A stretch of 64,000 nucleotides of DNA from Hirundichthys speculiger. Its lineage: Eukaryota; Chordata; Actinopteri; Beloniformes; Exocoetidae. A program made the position numbers and the translations under genes. The notes under the pieces are model-generated. The model had not been told where the DNA came from, made no database searches, and saw only the letters and a list, made by a program, of their open reading frames with translations. The stretch is from assembly GCA_018398805.1 (NCBI GenBank), contig JAGFBZ010002332.1:456904-520903 (forward strand), given 5' to 3'. Positions 48,244-60,553 of this stretch are shown here, one piece after another (within the stretch, counting starts at the first letter, position 1; each line of letters begins with the position of its first letter).

Positions 48244-49195
48244 CTGTCAAACTAATGTTGGGTAGATTTTAAATTTACGAGGTACGACGTTTGTATGACT
48301 GCATCGATATTCATATTTATGCTCCTTGAAAGATTTTTTCCTTAACAAGAAACAAAATGTTTTTCAAAGTACAGCCGAGCCCGTTATGTTCAACTTACCT
48401 GACTGAAATATGTTTTTATATTCCATCTTCAACTGCTTTAACGGTGGGATTTTTATGAAACATCTATATGACTCATTCACTCATTCTGCAATTTCTCCCT
48501 CATCTTCTACGTCATCTACATTTCTGCAGAAAGCCGCATGATTGCAATAAAAGCTCTGATTAAGTGAAGAAGTAGGGGCGTCAGGAACAGATGTTCAGAG
48601 TTCCATCGATGATTATCTTTGTGTCGTCAACATACTCCGAGTTGAAACCGAAAACTCGGCTTCTGTTCTCAGGGTCTGTTGACTCTGAGTTAGTTTTCAA
48701 CTCAGAGTTTGTTGAACCTTTTCTGAAGCAGCTCCCAGGTGCAGTAGCTGTGAAACTACCCCTGAAGACTAAAACAAACAACCCAAATCATAGCATAATT
48801 TTCAGCTGAATCTGTAATATGTTCAACCAGCATTCAGCAGCCTGACATTTTAAATATTCCACACCATGTAACTGGGATAACATCCATGCAACGAGAGCTC
48901 TGTGCTCTTCCATTTGTCTTTTCCACGACGCCCTCAGGCTGCCCTCCTCTCCTCACCCACATCTCCAGCATACACCCTCGCCTCACTGCTGTGTGACATC
49001 GGCGCAGCTATGGGCAGTTAACGTTTGACCAGGGGAGTCCTGCAGCTTCGCCATGCTCCGGTCCACTTTTCTCTCCTGCAGGGGCTTCACAGCATCAGGA
49101 AATCAAGCTCTTGGACTGTCTGGCTGGGATACGTGGGCACGCTTGATTTACTTATCTTCCTGCACGTTGTCAAGCAGGAGAGAGCATATGTCACT
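48244..49195. other. Intergenic DNA without recognised genes
   Basis: Nothing coding is recognised. The imperfect mirror CAACTCAGAGT/ACTCTGAGTTAG near 48680-48712 is short and of unclear meaning. Confidence 0.45.
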
Positions 49196-49203
49196 CTCAG
49201 ACA

Positions 49204-50452
49204 GTGTTGGGCAAGTTCACTTTCTACATCAACTAGTTCAGTTCATAGTTCACAGAAATTAAAACGAACTAGTTCAGTTCACCATTTCAAAAAATGAAAT
49301 AAATAGTTAATTTTTAGTTCTTTTTTCTTATTCTTTTTTAATGTTGCTGCAAGCAATTATTTTTCAAAATGATTGCCACTGTCCATATACTACACCACTA
49401 CAAACAGCAATTATTTTAACCATTTAATCCGTCTAAAACTATGTGTCCAATTTGGAATCCTTAACCAACCAGGGTTCACATTTGCATTTAAGGGACAGGC
49501 CATGCTTCTCTCTACAGTATATTAAAAATATAAGGAAAAACTTGCTGCCAAATGGTCTTTATTATTAGACAAAAACAGGTACTTAAGGTGCAAATGTTTT
49601 TTTTTCCCATCCATTCATTAACTTCCGCTTGGTCCGGAGTCGGGTCGCGGGGGCAGCTGCTGTATCCGCGATCTCATTCTTTCGGTCACTACCCACAGTT
49701 CATGACCATAGGTGAGGGTTGGAACAAAGATCGACCGCTAAACAGAGAGCCTTGCCTTTTGGTTCAGCTCTCTCTTCACCACAACGGACCGGTATAGAGT
49801 CGGCACCACAGCAGAGGCTGTACCAATTCTTCTGTCGATCTCCCGTTTTGTCAACCGAGGGTCGGCATGCCAAGGCCCACGCTTTCGGCTGCCGCCCATA
49901 ACACACTGCACCCAACTCCTATGGCCCTTCCTGCGGATGGTGGGCCCACGGGGAAGCGAACCCATGTACCCTGGCCAGGCCCCTGGGTGAAGGCCCAGCC
50001 ACCAGGTGCTCCCAAACGAGCCCCTACCCCAGGCCTGGCTCCAGGGTGGGGCCCCGGTAACCCTAACCCGGGCTAGGGACATCGAGCTCCTGGTTTTACT
50101 TTTTCCATAAGAGTCGTCTGATTGGCTTGGTCTGGCCTGTCCCAGCTCCTCCGGCTCTGCCCGCTGCATCTTTCATCTTCCTTCATGCTTGTTTTAAACA
50201 TTTGATGGCGCAATTGTTAGCGTGACAGAAGCGACAGCCCGTGTTGCCATGTCTGATTGCTTTCCGCAGATACATATCAGGCTCGTTTATGGTGTATCTT
50301 TAATGGGGTTCGCTGGAAACCTGGCACGGTTTTGACCATTCACACCCCACGCTTGTGAAGGAGAAAGTGAATGTGCTCAGTTCACATTCGCACAAAGTAC
50401 GAATTAGTTAGTGAACTTTCATTCAATGAACGCGTTCAGGTACAACACCGCT
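49204..50452. mobile_element. hAT-like element (GTGTTGGGCAAGTTCAC) carrying a LINE fragment
   Basis: The left end GTGTTGGGCAAGTTCACTTT and, reverse-complemented, right end AGCGGTGTTGTACCTGAACG are diverged inverted repeats of a familiar fish hAT type. Flanks CTCAGACA (49196-49203) and GTCAGACA (50453-50460) agree at 7 of 8 bases. Subterminal ACTAGTTCAGTTCA words are repeated at the left, and AATTAGTTAGTGAACTTTCATT at the right. A minus-strand LINE fragment (about 49608-50170) fills the middle. No transposase. Confidence 0.7.
49608..50170 (-). mobile_element. Non-LTR retrotransposon fragment with internal deletion, inside a hAT
   Basis: On the minus strand, a 5-prime-type segment (GCCAGGCCTGGGGTAGGGGC, GTGGGCCCACCATCCGCAGG) is joined straight to sequence encoding the last part of a reverse transcriptase (TKREIDRRIGTASAV, then LYRSVVVKRELNQKARLSV). 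Next comes TATGGTCATGAACTGTGGGTAG, then GCCCCCGCGACCCGACTCCGG and a GGAAG...ATGGATGG tail at 49608. The RT body between the first two parts is missing. It has the same general architecture as the piece at 23788-24009. Family assigned from memory. Confidence 0.6.
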
Positions 50453-50460
50453 GTCAGACA

Positions 50461-52171
50461 ACGGTTGGTGTCATTGTAAAATTCAGATGAGTCATCACAG
50501 GTTTATATTGTTCTTGGAGGTAGTAAAAGCAAGGACAAAAAACTTATTTATTCATTTCAAAAAACTTCATATATGAACACCATTATTACTCCTGATGGTA
50601 AAACGTGAGTGAAAATGGTTTGGGTCGAGCCATTTAGCATTTATCGTGTCCTTTCCAGTGCAGCACATGCAAGAAGCTCGATAAATACAGAAATGACCAA
50701 TGAGCAAACGCTACATAGAGAAGTTTCGGTCCAACGTGTATCAGGCACCGTAAACCAGCAAAAACCAGCAGGCACTGGTGGCTCCCAGCAGCTTAAGCTT
50801 TATCATCCAAGCTCTCGCTGTGGCAGTCTCATCCGTTGCATCCTCGCAGTAGACTAGATAAGTTCCTTAAAGTAATCCAATGCAGGTCTGTTTTACATAT
50901 TTTGAAAGAACTAGATAAAGTGAAAAGCAGTTTTTTTCTGCTGTTTTTGCTCGTAATAGCAGGCTGCTCCTGCCAGTGGGTGGAGTATAGCGAATATCCA
51001 GCATGCTCTGATTTGACATACCATGTGAAACAAATATTAATCAGTGGGCTTATATTGTTACAATTTCCACAAATGTGATGCAAATCCCTTCTTCTTCCAT
51101 TAGACCGTATTGTTCTGGCATATAGCAACGCAAATTAGGTTCATTCTTTAAACTGTACAACTATGTAGCGGCATGAAAGAAAGCATGATGTACATTGTAA
51201 TGGAACACTAATTCTAAGCCTCAGCTGGCAGTATTATAAATTATAGTACATGCAATTAGGAGCACGAAAGGGTTACACGTCCCACTGTGTCTTTATTTGA
51301 GCTCGCGTTTCCCGCTGCGGCGCAGCTGCGGATTCCGTTCCGCCGAAAAGCGAGGTTAATGCTCTTTAAAGGCGCGACAGGTCTCTGATGTTGACTAGAG
51401 TCCAGTCGAGACGACGAGACTGTTGATCTGAAGAGAGGATCTGCTCACTGAAGCACCTGATGCCATTGATCGGTGCTGAGGCTGAGCAGCGGTAGCTGCA
51501 GACTCGGCTGCGCTCTGCCAGCGGACGTAACCAGGCAACACACCCTGCCCACCTTCCACTCAGTGACTTGAAACATATTAATTTCTCAAAGGAATATTTC
51601 AAAATCCTTCCTAACAAGGCAGATTATTGAAATGCCTCCTCAAAATTGATATCCGCAAATTAAAATGACTGTAAGTCAGCACCCACAAGGTGTGTTTGAA
51701 TATGTCTGGGATCAAAATAAAGGTTATGCATGTGAGATCACAAGAGAAGTGTTAAAAAAAAAAAAAAAACTGTACGTCTGACATTGACTTCTATTGTGTG
51801 ACAGTTTTTAGAGGTCTTTTTGAAGAAGAATGTTACTAAGTGTATGAATCCTTTTACAAATGTAACTGTTTTGAGTTTTTATATCACTTGACCTGCTTTA
51901 TATGCTCCTGTTGTTAACACAAATGATCCAAGAGAGCCAAAGCAATTTTTCTTTAATACAGAGTCAAGGGATTAACTGAACCGAGTGGAGTTTTCCACTG
52001 GAATTGATTTATTTATGATGGCAAAACACCAAAATGTAAGACCGGATTCAGAGTGGAGCTGTAGTTGTTGCAGTTGTTTTTCTTTGATCTTGCTGCTTCT
52101 TGAGGTTTTAATGCTGTGTCCATGCTTTAGTCAAATTACCAAAGAGGCACTTTCTTACCCATTCTGTATAG
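50461..52171. other. Intergenic DNA without recognised genes
   Basis: The stretch 51295-51545 is GC-rich with palindromic words (GCTGCGGCGCAGCTGCGG), but no frame is convincing. An A17 run lies near 51755. Confidence 0.5.
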
Positions 52172-52179
52172 CTCTGTTC

Positions 52180-52960
52180 TAGAGGTCTTCATGGGTCCAG
52201 TTTCATGGACCCGAACCCGATTGGACCCTTGAAAATTCGACCCGAAACCGACCTGTCTCCGAGCTATTATCATAAGTTCGGGAGTCCGAACCCGAATGGA
52301 CCCGTAATATTTGGACCTGGAACCGACTCGACCCAAGTTTCCGACCACGAACCGAACCAAGTTACCCAAATAGAACCGAGACAATACAGCCCATAGTTGC
52401 TCATGTTAAAAGTTGTCTAGCGTTGAATAAAACTTGATTTTCTTACCTAAAGTTGTCTTCTTCTACCCGGTTCAGTTGCTACATAGGCTACGAGATGTAA
52501 ACAACAATAAATCCACGTCGTTATTTTCTCTGTGAATACAGATGCTATTGGTAGCAACTGCTAATGCTAATAGCCTATACCAGTCAGGACGTGTCGTAAA
52601 TATGTTCTCTCATCCAGCATTGTCATGTTGGTGATCCGTTGTGCTTTACAGCTGCCGGGCAAACCGCTAATAACACGCTACAGCAACAGGATTGTTTCAT
52701 GACAAAATTAATGAATAATTAATGAATGAATAATTAATTGTACTGCCCCGAGTCCTGACATTAGCTGCCACCGCCAATATCTTTACCTCTCTCGAGTAAA
52801 CGCGGACCCAGCCTGTCAGAGAGCACCGACCGGACCCGAGACTAACTGTACCGATTCCAACCCGAACCCGAAGTCACGCCTTGAATGGACCCGATTCGGG
52901 TCGGGTCGGAACCTTGGGTTTTCGGGTTGTTCCGAAGACCTCTACTCTGTTAGACCTCTA
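52180..52960. mobile_element. hAT-type element (TAGAGGTCTTC family), copy 2, inverted
   Basis: The left end TAGAGGTCTTCATGGGTCC corresponds to the right end of the copy at 43918-44670, and the right end GGTTGTTCCGAAGACCTCTA to its left end, so this copy is in inverse orientation. The last bases are duplicated: an end at 52944 is followed by CTCTGTTA, then GACCTCTA ends again at 52960. The left flank CTCTGTTC (52172-52179) matches 52961-52968 exactly and 52945-52952 at 7 of 8. No transposase. Confidence 0.85.
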
Positions 52961-53118
52961 CTCTGTTCATTGCATACAGTCGAAAGGGGTGGAGTCAGCA
53001 TCTCAGCTCCACCCCTATCTGCTGCAGACTATGCCTTTTTAAAATTGGTGTTACTGCTTTTTGTTACCTACCTTAAAGATGCAGTAAATGCAGCATGATG
53101 TGAAAATGAGTGGACATA

Positions 53119-53484
53119 CAGTCATGGAAAAAATTATTAGACCACCCTTGTTTTCTTCAGTTTCTTGTTCATTTTAATGCCTGGTACAACTAAAGGTACA
53201 TTTGTTTGGACATACATAACGATAACCACAAAGATTGCTTATAAGAGTTTTATTTAAGAGCTGATATCTTACCATTTTCCATGGTTTTCTTGATTATAAT
53301 CTAAATCACTTAAGTTTTTACATCAATAGCTATGGCGTTGTACTGCTAAAAACACTGCTTTTATGCATTCAGTGTTTTCTTTTCTGTCTGTTTTAGTCAC
53401 ATGATGACGATTAGTGGTACCAGGTATTAAAATGAACAAGAAAGTGAAGAAAAAATGGTGGTCTAATAATTTTTTCCATGACTG
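53119..53484. mobile_element. Tc1/mariner-type MITE, copy 2
   Basis: Begins CAGTCATGGAAAAAATTATT and ends AATAATTTTTTCCATGACTG, with TA at 53117-53118 and 53485-53486. It is in the same orientation as copy 1 (16044-16410) and about 96 to 97 percent identical by eye over 366 bp. Confidence 0.85.
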
Positions 53485-53486
53485 TA

Positions 53487-56400
53487 AATGAAAAGGAAGC
53501 TGGATATTTCTTCTCTGATGCAAGTCTGTGATGTCACAGTACCTTCTAGATCTGAAGAGCTCACACAAAGTGACAAATTTGTATTATCTCAAAGTATTTC
53601 AACTTATACTCACACCACACAGCCAAAGAGGGGAAAAAAAAGGTATGTCGACTCTTATGCCAGTCCATCAGTCTCTATAGACTTTGAATGGTGTGGCGTC
53701 CTCCTTGGCCGCACTAACCTGCCGGTTTGCGTCGAGGTCATGGCGCTGCCTCCCTTAAAAGTTGGGGGATTTTAAACTTTACCTGCTTCAGGACACTTCA
53801 CAGCAAGAGCCAGCTAATAAAATCAGACAGAGCCAGGAGTGATTCAAGGGACTTGCCTTATTCACGTAGCGAGCGTGAAGAAATTTGCATTGCCGCTTTT
53901 TAGCTGTGTGAATCCAGCGTTAACATAAAAGGAAGTCTGGTGTTTTAATGGAGATATCTACTTCTCACATACCTTGAAGCTACAGTATTGCTTATAATTG
54001 GTTGTTTTATCTCGGGAACTGGACATATAACTCTTTACTACTTTTGTTTATTGCCATATATGATGTAGACTAAACCCTTATATACTCTATATTCTGTTTT
54101 CTATCCAGTCTATTTTATGATATGCTGCTTGTTTAGCCTTCCCACTGGGCTCCTGTGATTGCTGTACCAAGCGACAATACATTGAGCGTTCCTCTAGAGG
54201 TTTCTCCGCTCTGATGTCTCCAGAAGTAACACTCGGTTCATTTATTGCAGCAGGTGAGTGAAGGGTTTTCAGATTTTGCGCTCTGGTTTGTTGATTTCCC
54301 TCATTATGAGCATGAGCTCCATGTGACACGTCACACCTCGGGGAAACCGAGCTCGACGTTTGACTCCAACTGCGAGACGAACCAAGAGCGCGACAGTATC
54401 GGTTCAGTCTGAGTCTCGTTGCAGTTTTTTTTTCTTTGATAAAACAAGCTGTGACAAAATATCACTCAGCTATATCATCCAAGCAGTTGCTTACTCTCCA
54501 CAAGAAAAAAAGATTGTGCTGCCATCGCTTCTGTTAGGCGACTGTTCACTGCCCACTGTTGCATTTTTGGCAGGAGAAATGAGCGCTGGTCATATAGCTC
54601 CAAGACTTCCTCTCTGCATGACACAGAATATGACTTTAGATAGACTGAATCAACTGATGCTTCATGCTTGTTGCACAGCTGGTGGACTGTAAACCTCCCC
54701 TGCCCCCCCCCATTTCATTCCCCGTACCTTCATCTCTCTTTTTTTGGCATACAAGCCAATCAGTCTGCTCCAGATAGGATTATAAAGGTTAAAAAATATA
54801 TAAAAAATACAGAAACGGCTAAATCTGATCTAAATCTAACCCCCTTTTTTTCCTTCCTGACACAGACTCAAGCTCTGTCCATCTGTGCTGCCAGATTAAA
54901 AAAGAAAAAAAAAAAAGGAAATTTGTTGGAGCTAAATAAGTGAAAAGGAGATGCAAAAGAGGGAAACAAACCTAAACAAGGGAACACATTGTCTGGGACG
55001 CAGGATGCCACGATAACTGCATTTACATTGACCCGAGGATTGCACTGCTAATTGGAATAATGGTCCAATCAGAATAAAATGCCTCCTGTGACCGTTGTAA
55101 TTACAGCTAACAGGTCGGGTCTGATAAGTGTTTGGTCAGGCCTGCGTCCATTAGGTCTGTCTTTCCTTTGGACTTTTATCTTGTGGAAGAAGAAGGGGAA
55201 CCTAAATGCAATGTTCATTCTTTATTAGAATGTATTTTCCACTATAAAGGCGTGTTTGCATTCAACCTTTTGTTGCAAAAGAAAGGGAGCTTTTGCGTTT
55301 CTGCCGAATTAATCATTTCTTTATTGTTTTTCTCCCCTCAGATTAGTGGCTCGAAATAGTCTGTTGTACACGTCAAACTTAAATTACAATTAAATACTTC
55401 AGGGCATTGTTAAGTAAATGACTGTAAGCAACATCTCTCGACAGAAACCTGACCATCTTCAATGTGAGTTCTGTTTTTGCACCTTAAACCAGCACAAAGG
55501 AGCTTTTGCCATTCTTAGCTCAGAGGGTCCCCCTATAGGTGTGGAGGTTGTTGCTGTCACGATACGTTTAAATATTTACTTGTTTGGTCTCTTTGTCGCC
55601 CAGTCTTCTATAATTACTTTGAGTCAGCTGCCTCTACCAAGATGTCCACTGCAGCTCAGTGAGTTGGCTTTAATCGATGTTGATGTGTGTGTGATGGAAG
55701 TCCAAAGTTATTTTAGCTGATTTTAGCCAATAGCAGGGACAGAAGAGTGCTACAGCAAGATAATTAATAAAAGTGAAGCAACTATTCCTTCAAATGAAAT
55801 TGAAACTGATGTTTTAATGTGAACAATGGTCCTTTGCGCTGCAAGGAAAAGCCTAAAAACCACAGAAGATGCTGTTCCTGAAGTGATTAAGATGCCCTAT
55901 TAATAGAATTGGCTTTTCTTAACCTGCTTAATGACATCACTATGAAGCACGAGTGCATTTTTAGCTGCCTTGTGGCATATTTTGCAAACTGCACTCTTCA
56001 TTTTTTTTTTTATCTGTCTACTGCACAGTCAAGGCGGAGGTGTACGTGTAGATGGGGTTGAGGGAATCAAGAAGGAATGGCAGGATATACACAGGAAAAA
56101 AGTTTCACACAACCTGTGAGCTGTTGTTTTTTCAGACAGTTGACAGTTCCTGGGGAATTAGTGAAATAAATGACATGTTTTGGGTAAAAAGTAGAGCAGC
56201 AGAGTATAAAATCTGCTTTTTCAACTATGTCCAACTATGTCTCAACTAACGCCAGCCCTTCCTCCTATAGGGTGTTACTTTTTGAAAACTGAGGTAATTG
56301 CTCATTATGTCATGCAGAAAATGCCACATAATGGAAAACTGGTTGGAGTTAAAGTATGGAGAGTAGATAGTTCTACTCTCATCTGCCCCTGTCATTTCAC

Positions 56401-59222
56401 AGCGCTCTGTACATTTGAATGGCTCACTGAAGTAGAAATTTTTAGACTGTGAAGGCGCTAACCTTCGGTGAAGTGGCAAGGCCTTGTTTTCTCAAAGTTT
56501 TTGGTTACTTCAGACCCATCAAAAATTTCTGTGCAACAAAGCCCAACTGCATTGCTAGCATGGATGAGTTTACAAAATGCCACACATCTTTAAGCTCAAG
56601 TGCCACAGGACGGGGAACAGAGGTGGAACGGAAGCGGTGCGTCAACTGCTTTGAATTCACCGCCATTCAAGTCAATGAGAGAAGTCGCACCACAAGTGTC
56701 CAGAGGTGCCCATCCGTGGTTTTTCGCCAGAGATACAAGTCGAGTGCAGTCTATACGCTTGGCCATTGGTGGGCAATTTACACATAGCATATCGGATGTG
56801 AAAATGGCAGGGAGAATCCAACAAAATTTCAAAAACATCACTGGCAGGCTCCAACTCGCACATTAATATTATATCAAGCTGCAGAGACCATGTGAACAAT
56901 TCAAACAAGAGATTTGAACTATATATAAGGAAAGGGTTGGTCCATTTTATTTGATAGCACTCAGCCTCTTTAAATGTATACTTACATCTACTCATGTCTT
57001 GTCTTTCTATAAGTCTTTGAACGAGCACTCTTGCGCAACGGTCACAAGTAAAATGCCACCATCTTACAATTTCTATATCCTTATTTTGAGGCTAAATCCT
57101 ATGGACATGTGGACAAACTCACCCATCACATTATTCTTTTGAGAGTTAGTTGAACATGTACATGTGAGAACTGTGCATCTGAAGCCTTTCTGATCTGAGT
57201 CAAAAAGAAAATTTCAACAAAGGAGCAAAGTTTGGTCAAACATGAGAAGCCCATCTTCGCTTCACTGTATCGTTATTCCACAATGACAGCTCCAGAGACA
57301 GCTGTTAGAGCAGTGAAAAGACATCAATTATTTTTGAGCCAAAAGAAAAGCTGGAGTACTCTTTTCTTTTTTCAAAGGAGATAGCGATAAAAAAGAAGAG
57401 GTTTTGAATTAAGCTCAGTTTATTGTACCGCAGTGCAGCCCTCTGAAGGAATGATTTTTGCTTTTAAAGACCTCATCGTATAAGCTGTTAAATCGGTAAT
57501 CACTGTGCTTGTCACTTCCAAACATTAAGCCAGGCTATTTTTCCTTTTTTAGATTAAGTTAAAAAGACAAAAAATAAATAATAATAATACATTTTTATAT
57601 GAAATCATGCATTGAAATTATTAATACTGATACAAATTAGCTACCTCTAGTCACATATCAATAATAAGTGAAACCAGTAAGTCTGAAGAGGGAACATTGC
57701 TTTGTTGTTCTTCTGGATTTATTCACATTTACTTTCTCAGGTGAACGTTTTAAACACCTTGACCCAATTTTTTCCTGGGATATGACATAATTTTCCCATC
57801 TCCTCATTTGTTTTTATCGGCTTTTGGATTCTATTAATACAATTACAATGAAGGGGATTTAAACCTCTGCTCCAATGCATTCATAAACAAAAAAAAAAAA
57901 AGAAAGAAAAGCAACACACTAGAAAAATACTGCTTCCACTGCAGTAGAAATCCAGTTTCTAATTGCCTCATGGATCTTTCCTCTCCATCTCTCTTCCTCC
58001 TCTAACCATTTGAAATGGATGGCTGGGACTTTTACTTCTGGCCTCAGGAGACTGAAGTAACAATTGCTGCTCTGACTCAAAACTGCCAAGACTTGTCTGT
58101 TACTTTCAACAACACCAAGAACTGTCTTTATTCTGCCTGCGTTTGGAATAAAAGGGCCATTGTTGCCTTCTATCAGGAGCATTCTGGATGATTAGTGAAT
58201 GCTACACTTTGTTTAAATAGATGAAAGAAGATATAAATAAGCTGAATCTGTGCAAATTAATAAATTCTGTTATTGTCAGAACCCAAGCAGAGGACTGAAT
58301 AGCTGTTTCTATTATCTGATTTAATTATATTTTGACATGAAAGCTTCCTGATGCACTTCAGTTTGCTTTTGTTTTCATTTTGTCCAAGGACACATTATGA
58401 GTAATTTTTTTTTTTTCAAAAGTTGACCCAATATCATGATGTCCAAGGGCTCCGATACACCGCCTGATTTCAGCAGTCGTGTATAACATGCACTTGCTAA
58501 ACCTTGGGCTCGATGTCAAGAATGATAGTGCACAGACGGTACGTTGATGAGCCCTCTTGAATTGTAGGCTAGGACTGATGTGGAGATGCGGGTGGGCGTA
58601 GAAGTGCGTCTGACCACTCTTGTGTAGCATTTCTGTGTGCCGAAAATGCTTTAAAAAAGCAGCGAAAGAGAAGAATGTGGTCACGATTATGGTTAGGGAG
58701 AAGAGGCCAACTTGGGACTCTTATTTTTCTTTTGAATGGTTAATTTGTTGTTTCAAGTTGTATTTTAATTGGCTAGTATGTAGACAGAATCATAGGATTT
58801 CTGAAGCTGTCAGAAAATTATACTAGGTGGCCTTTTGTCTCAAGACGAGTGTGACAGCCACAATCAAACCACTCACATTGTGGAACGTAGGACAGCCAAT
58901 TTGGACACAAGATGAAAGATATTCCCAAGATTTTTTCATGACTGTGATCTTTCATCTGCAACAGCCCAAAACTGTGCAGTGTAAAGGGACCATTAATGAA
59001 ATATTTGTAACATGCTTTGCTAAAAATACCAAAGAAATAGACTATGCCTGCTTCTTTCTCAACCATGCCTTTACAACTCTGTTCATAGCAGCTGATTCAA
59101 CTTCACTCCAAACACTTGGGGTGTGCTTCATTTGAGATCTGTCAGAACAGGTTCAACAGTTTTTAAGATGGTTGTCACATCAGACACCCAGACATATCCG
59201 ATCAAGCACAGAAACATTTATA
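53487..59222. other. Intergenic DNA, mostly unique-looking
   Basis: No exon or transposon ends are recognised in this long stretch. The part 54980-55130 is non-repetitive with TAATTGG and CCAATCAG words and could be regulatory. Segments at 55490-55560 and 5287-5334/53510-53545 share short words with other places in the window and may be traces of old repeats. Simple A and T runs occur at 54425, 54900 and 57890. Confidence 0.5.
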
Positions 59223-59497
59223 TTTATAATTAGGGGTGCTCCGATCGATCGGTGACCTGATCGGATCGGCCGATATGCATATGATCGGGATCGGTCAGAA
59301 TTGTCATTAAAGCTGATCAAAAGGGCCGATCAAAAACGCTCTATTCTCGTGCGCATACACTGTGTATAGACCTTTTCGGGCCAGCCCCCCGGAAGTACCC
59401 CGTCCGCCATTGCTGGAGTGTGCTACAGAGCAACACTTTCACCGGCTCGCAGATTAACCAGTGTTTTTCTCTTTCTACAAATATATATCATTTTATA

Positions 59498-59689
59498 ATG
59501 TCGAGTGGGAATACATGTTCCGTCATAAACTGTGCCAACAATGACGTGAAAATTCAACTATGGAAGAAGAAAGTATGTGAAATACACAAGCCTTTACTGC
59601 ACGAAGACTGCCTTGCAGAACAAGAAGTTAGGAAGACGTGGGTGAAAAATATCGACAGAAAGGACTTTGTTCCAAATGAATACAGCCGG
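59498..59689 (+). CDS. THAP-like first exon of a hAT transposon gene
   Basis: The frame is open from 59420, but ATG at 59498 begins the conserved part MSSGNTCSVINCANND. It contains CxxxxC, then VCEIHKPLLHEDC, then RKTWVKNIDRKDFVPNEYSRV. Paired cysteines, a C-x2-H and a W..I.R.DF.P...SRV motif resemble the THAP zinc-finger layout. A good splice donor GTGAGT at 59690-59695 follows AGCCGG, just where the terminal CS.HF of a THAP domain would come from the next exon. It would be the DNA-binding part of the element protein. No stop breaks it. That it is spliced to the exon near 60287 is inferred. Confidence 0.55.
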
Positions 59690-59812
59690 GTGAGTTTTCG
59701 TTAACATTCAATCTCGTACTACTCATAGTCTCGCTGAGAGTCCCGGTCGATTCTGGCCGAAAGAACAGCAGTATGAGGCTACTGTAGCCCTCGGCACTAG
59801 CACAAGCCTATA

Positions 59813-59860
59813 AATGAATGAATGAATGAATGAATGAATGAATGAATGAATGAATGAATG
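59813..59860. repeat. (AATG)n microsatellite
   Basis: About twelve AATG units lying between the two coding pieces of the hAT element. Confidence 0.95.
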
Positions 59861-60286
59861 GATGACTTAGCAGAATGATAAAATAAATTAAATATAACAT
59901 TATGACATAGCCTAATTTACCGCTAGCGTTAACGTTACAGTAGCATAATCTTTATGGCTTGTTGATGTTAGTTATAGCCAGCGTTGCAGCATTCCACAGT
60001 TTTTATTGTTTGATTATGGGAATAGATCATGCTATTTCCATAACCAATCATTAAAAACAGCGATAAACTACCTTCATCTGTAACTGGAGGCCACTGCCTA
60101 ACATCATCAATCCAAGACATGTCTGCATTATCAGTAACAAATGATCCACGCTGCTGTGTTTTGGGTTAGTTGGTGGAGCACCGCACACTCCAGTTATGGC
60201 TGGCCCACTAGGGGGCGCATGTCCACAATTTTCAAGTCGAAAAGGTCTAAGACAGCAAGAAACAAAGGGAAATATATACAAAAATA

Positions 60287-60553
60287 ATGGAGTTCATATG
60301 CCTGGACCACCAGCCGCTGTCTGTCGTGGACGACCTCGGGTTTAAGCGTCTAGTGAATCACTTGGATCCATGTTATGTTCACCAAGGACGTAAATACTTC
60401 ACTGATGTGTGCCTGCCGGAGTTATACCAGACGGTGTATGGACATGTTAATTCTCTTTTGAATGAGAAAGCCACAGCGGTCAGCTTCACGAGTGACATTT
60501 GGAGGTTTTTACCAATTCATGATACTCTCATCTATTTATTTAATGATGCTTGA
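60287..60553 (+). pseudogene. hAT transposase, N-terminal part only
   Basis: The 88-codon frame contains FICLDHQPLSVVDDLGFKRL, VNHLDPCYVHQGRKYFTD, LPELYQTVYGHVNSLLNE and AVSFTSDIW, the ordered landmarks that precede and include the first catalytic Asp (residue 70, in FTSDIW) of ZBED-type hAT transposases. After DIW the sequence becomes unrelated (RFLPIHDTLIY...) and stops, so a deletion removed the remaining RNase-H fold and the C-terminal dimerisation domain. About 600 residues are expected in intact relatives. Its first codon is probably within an exon, the start lying upstream. Confidence 0.8.
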
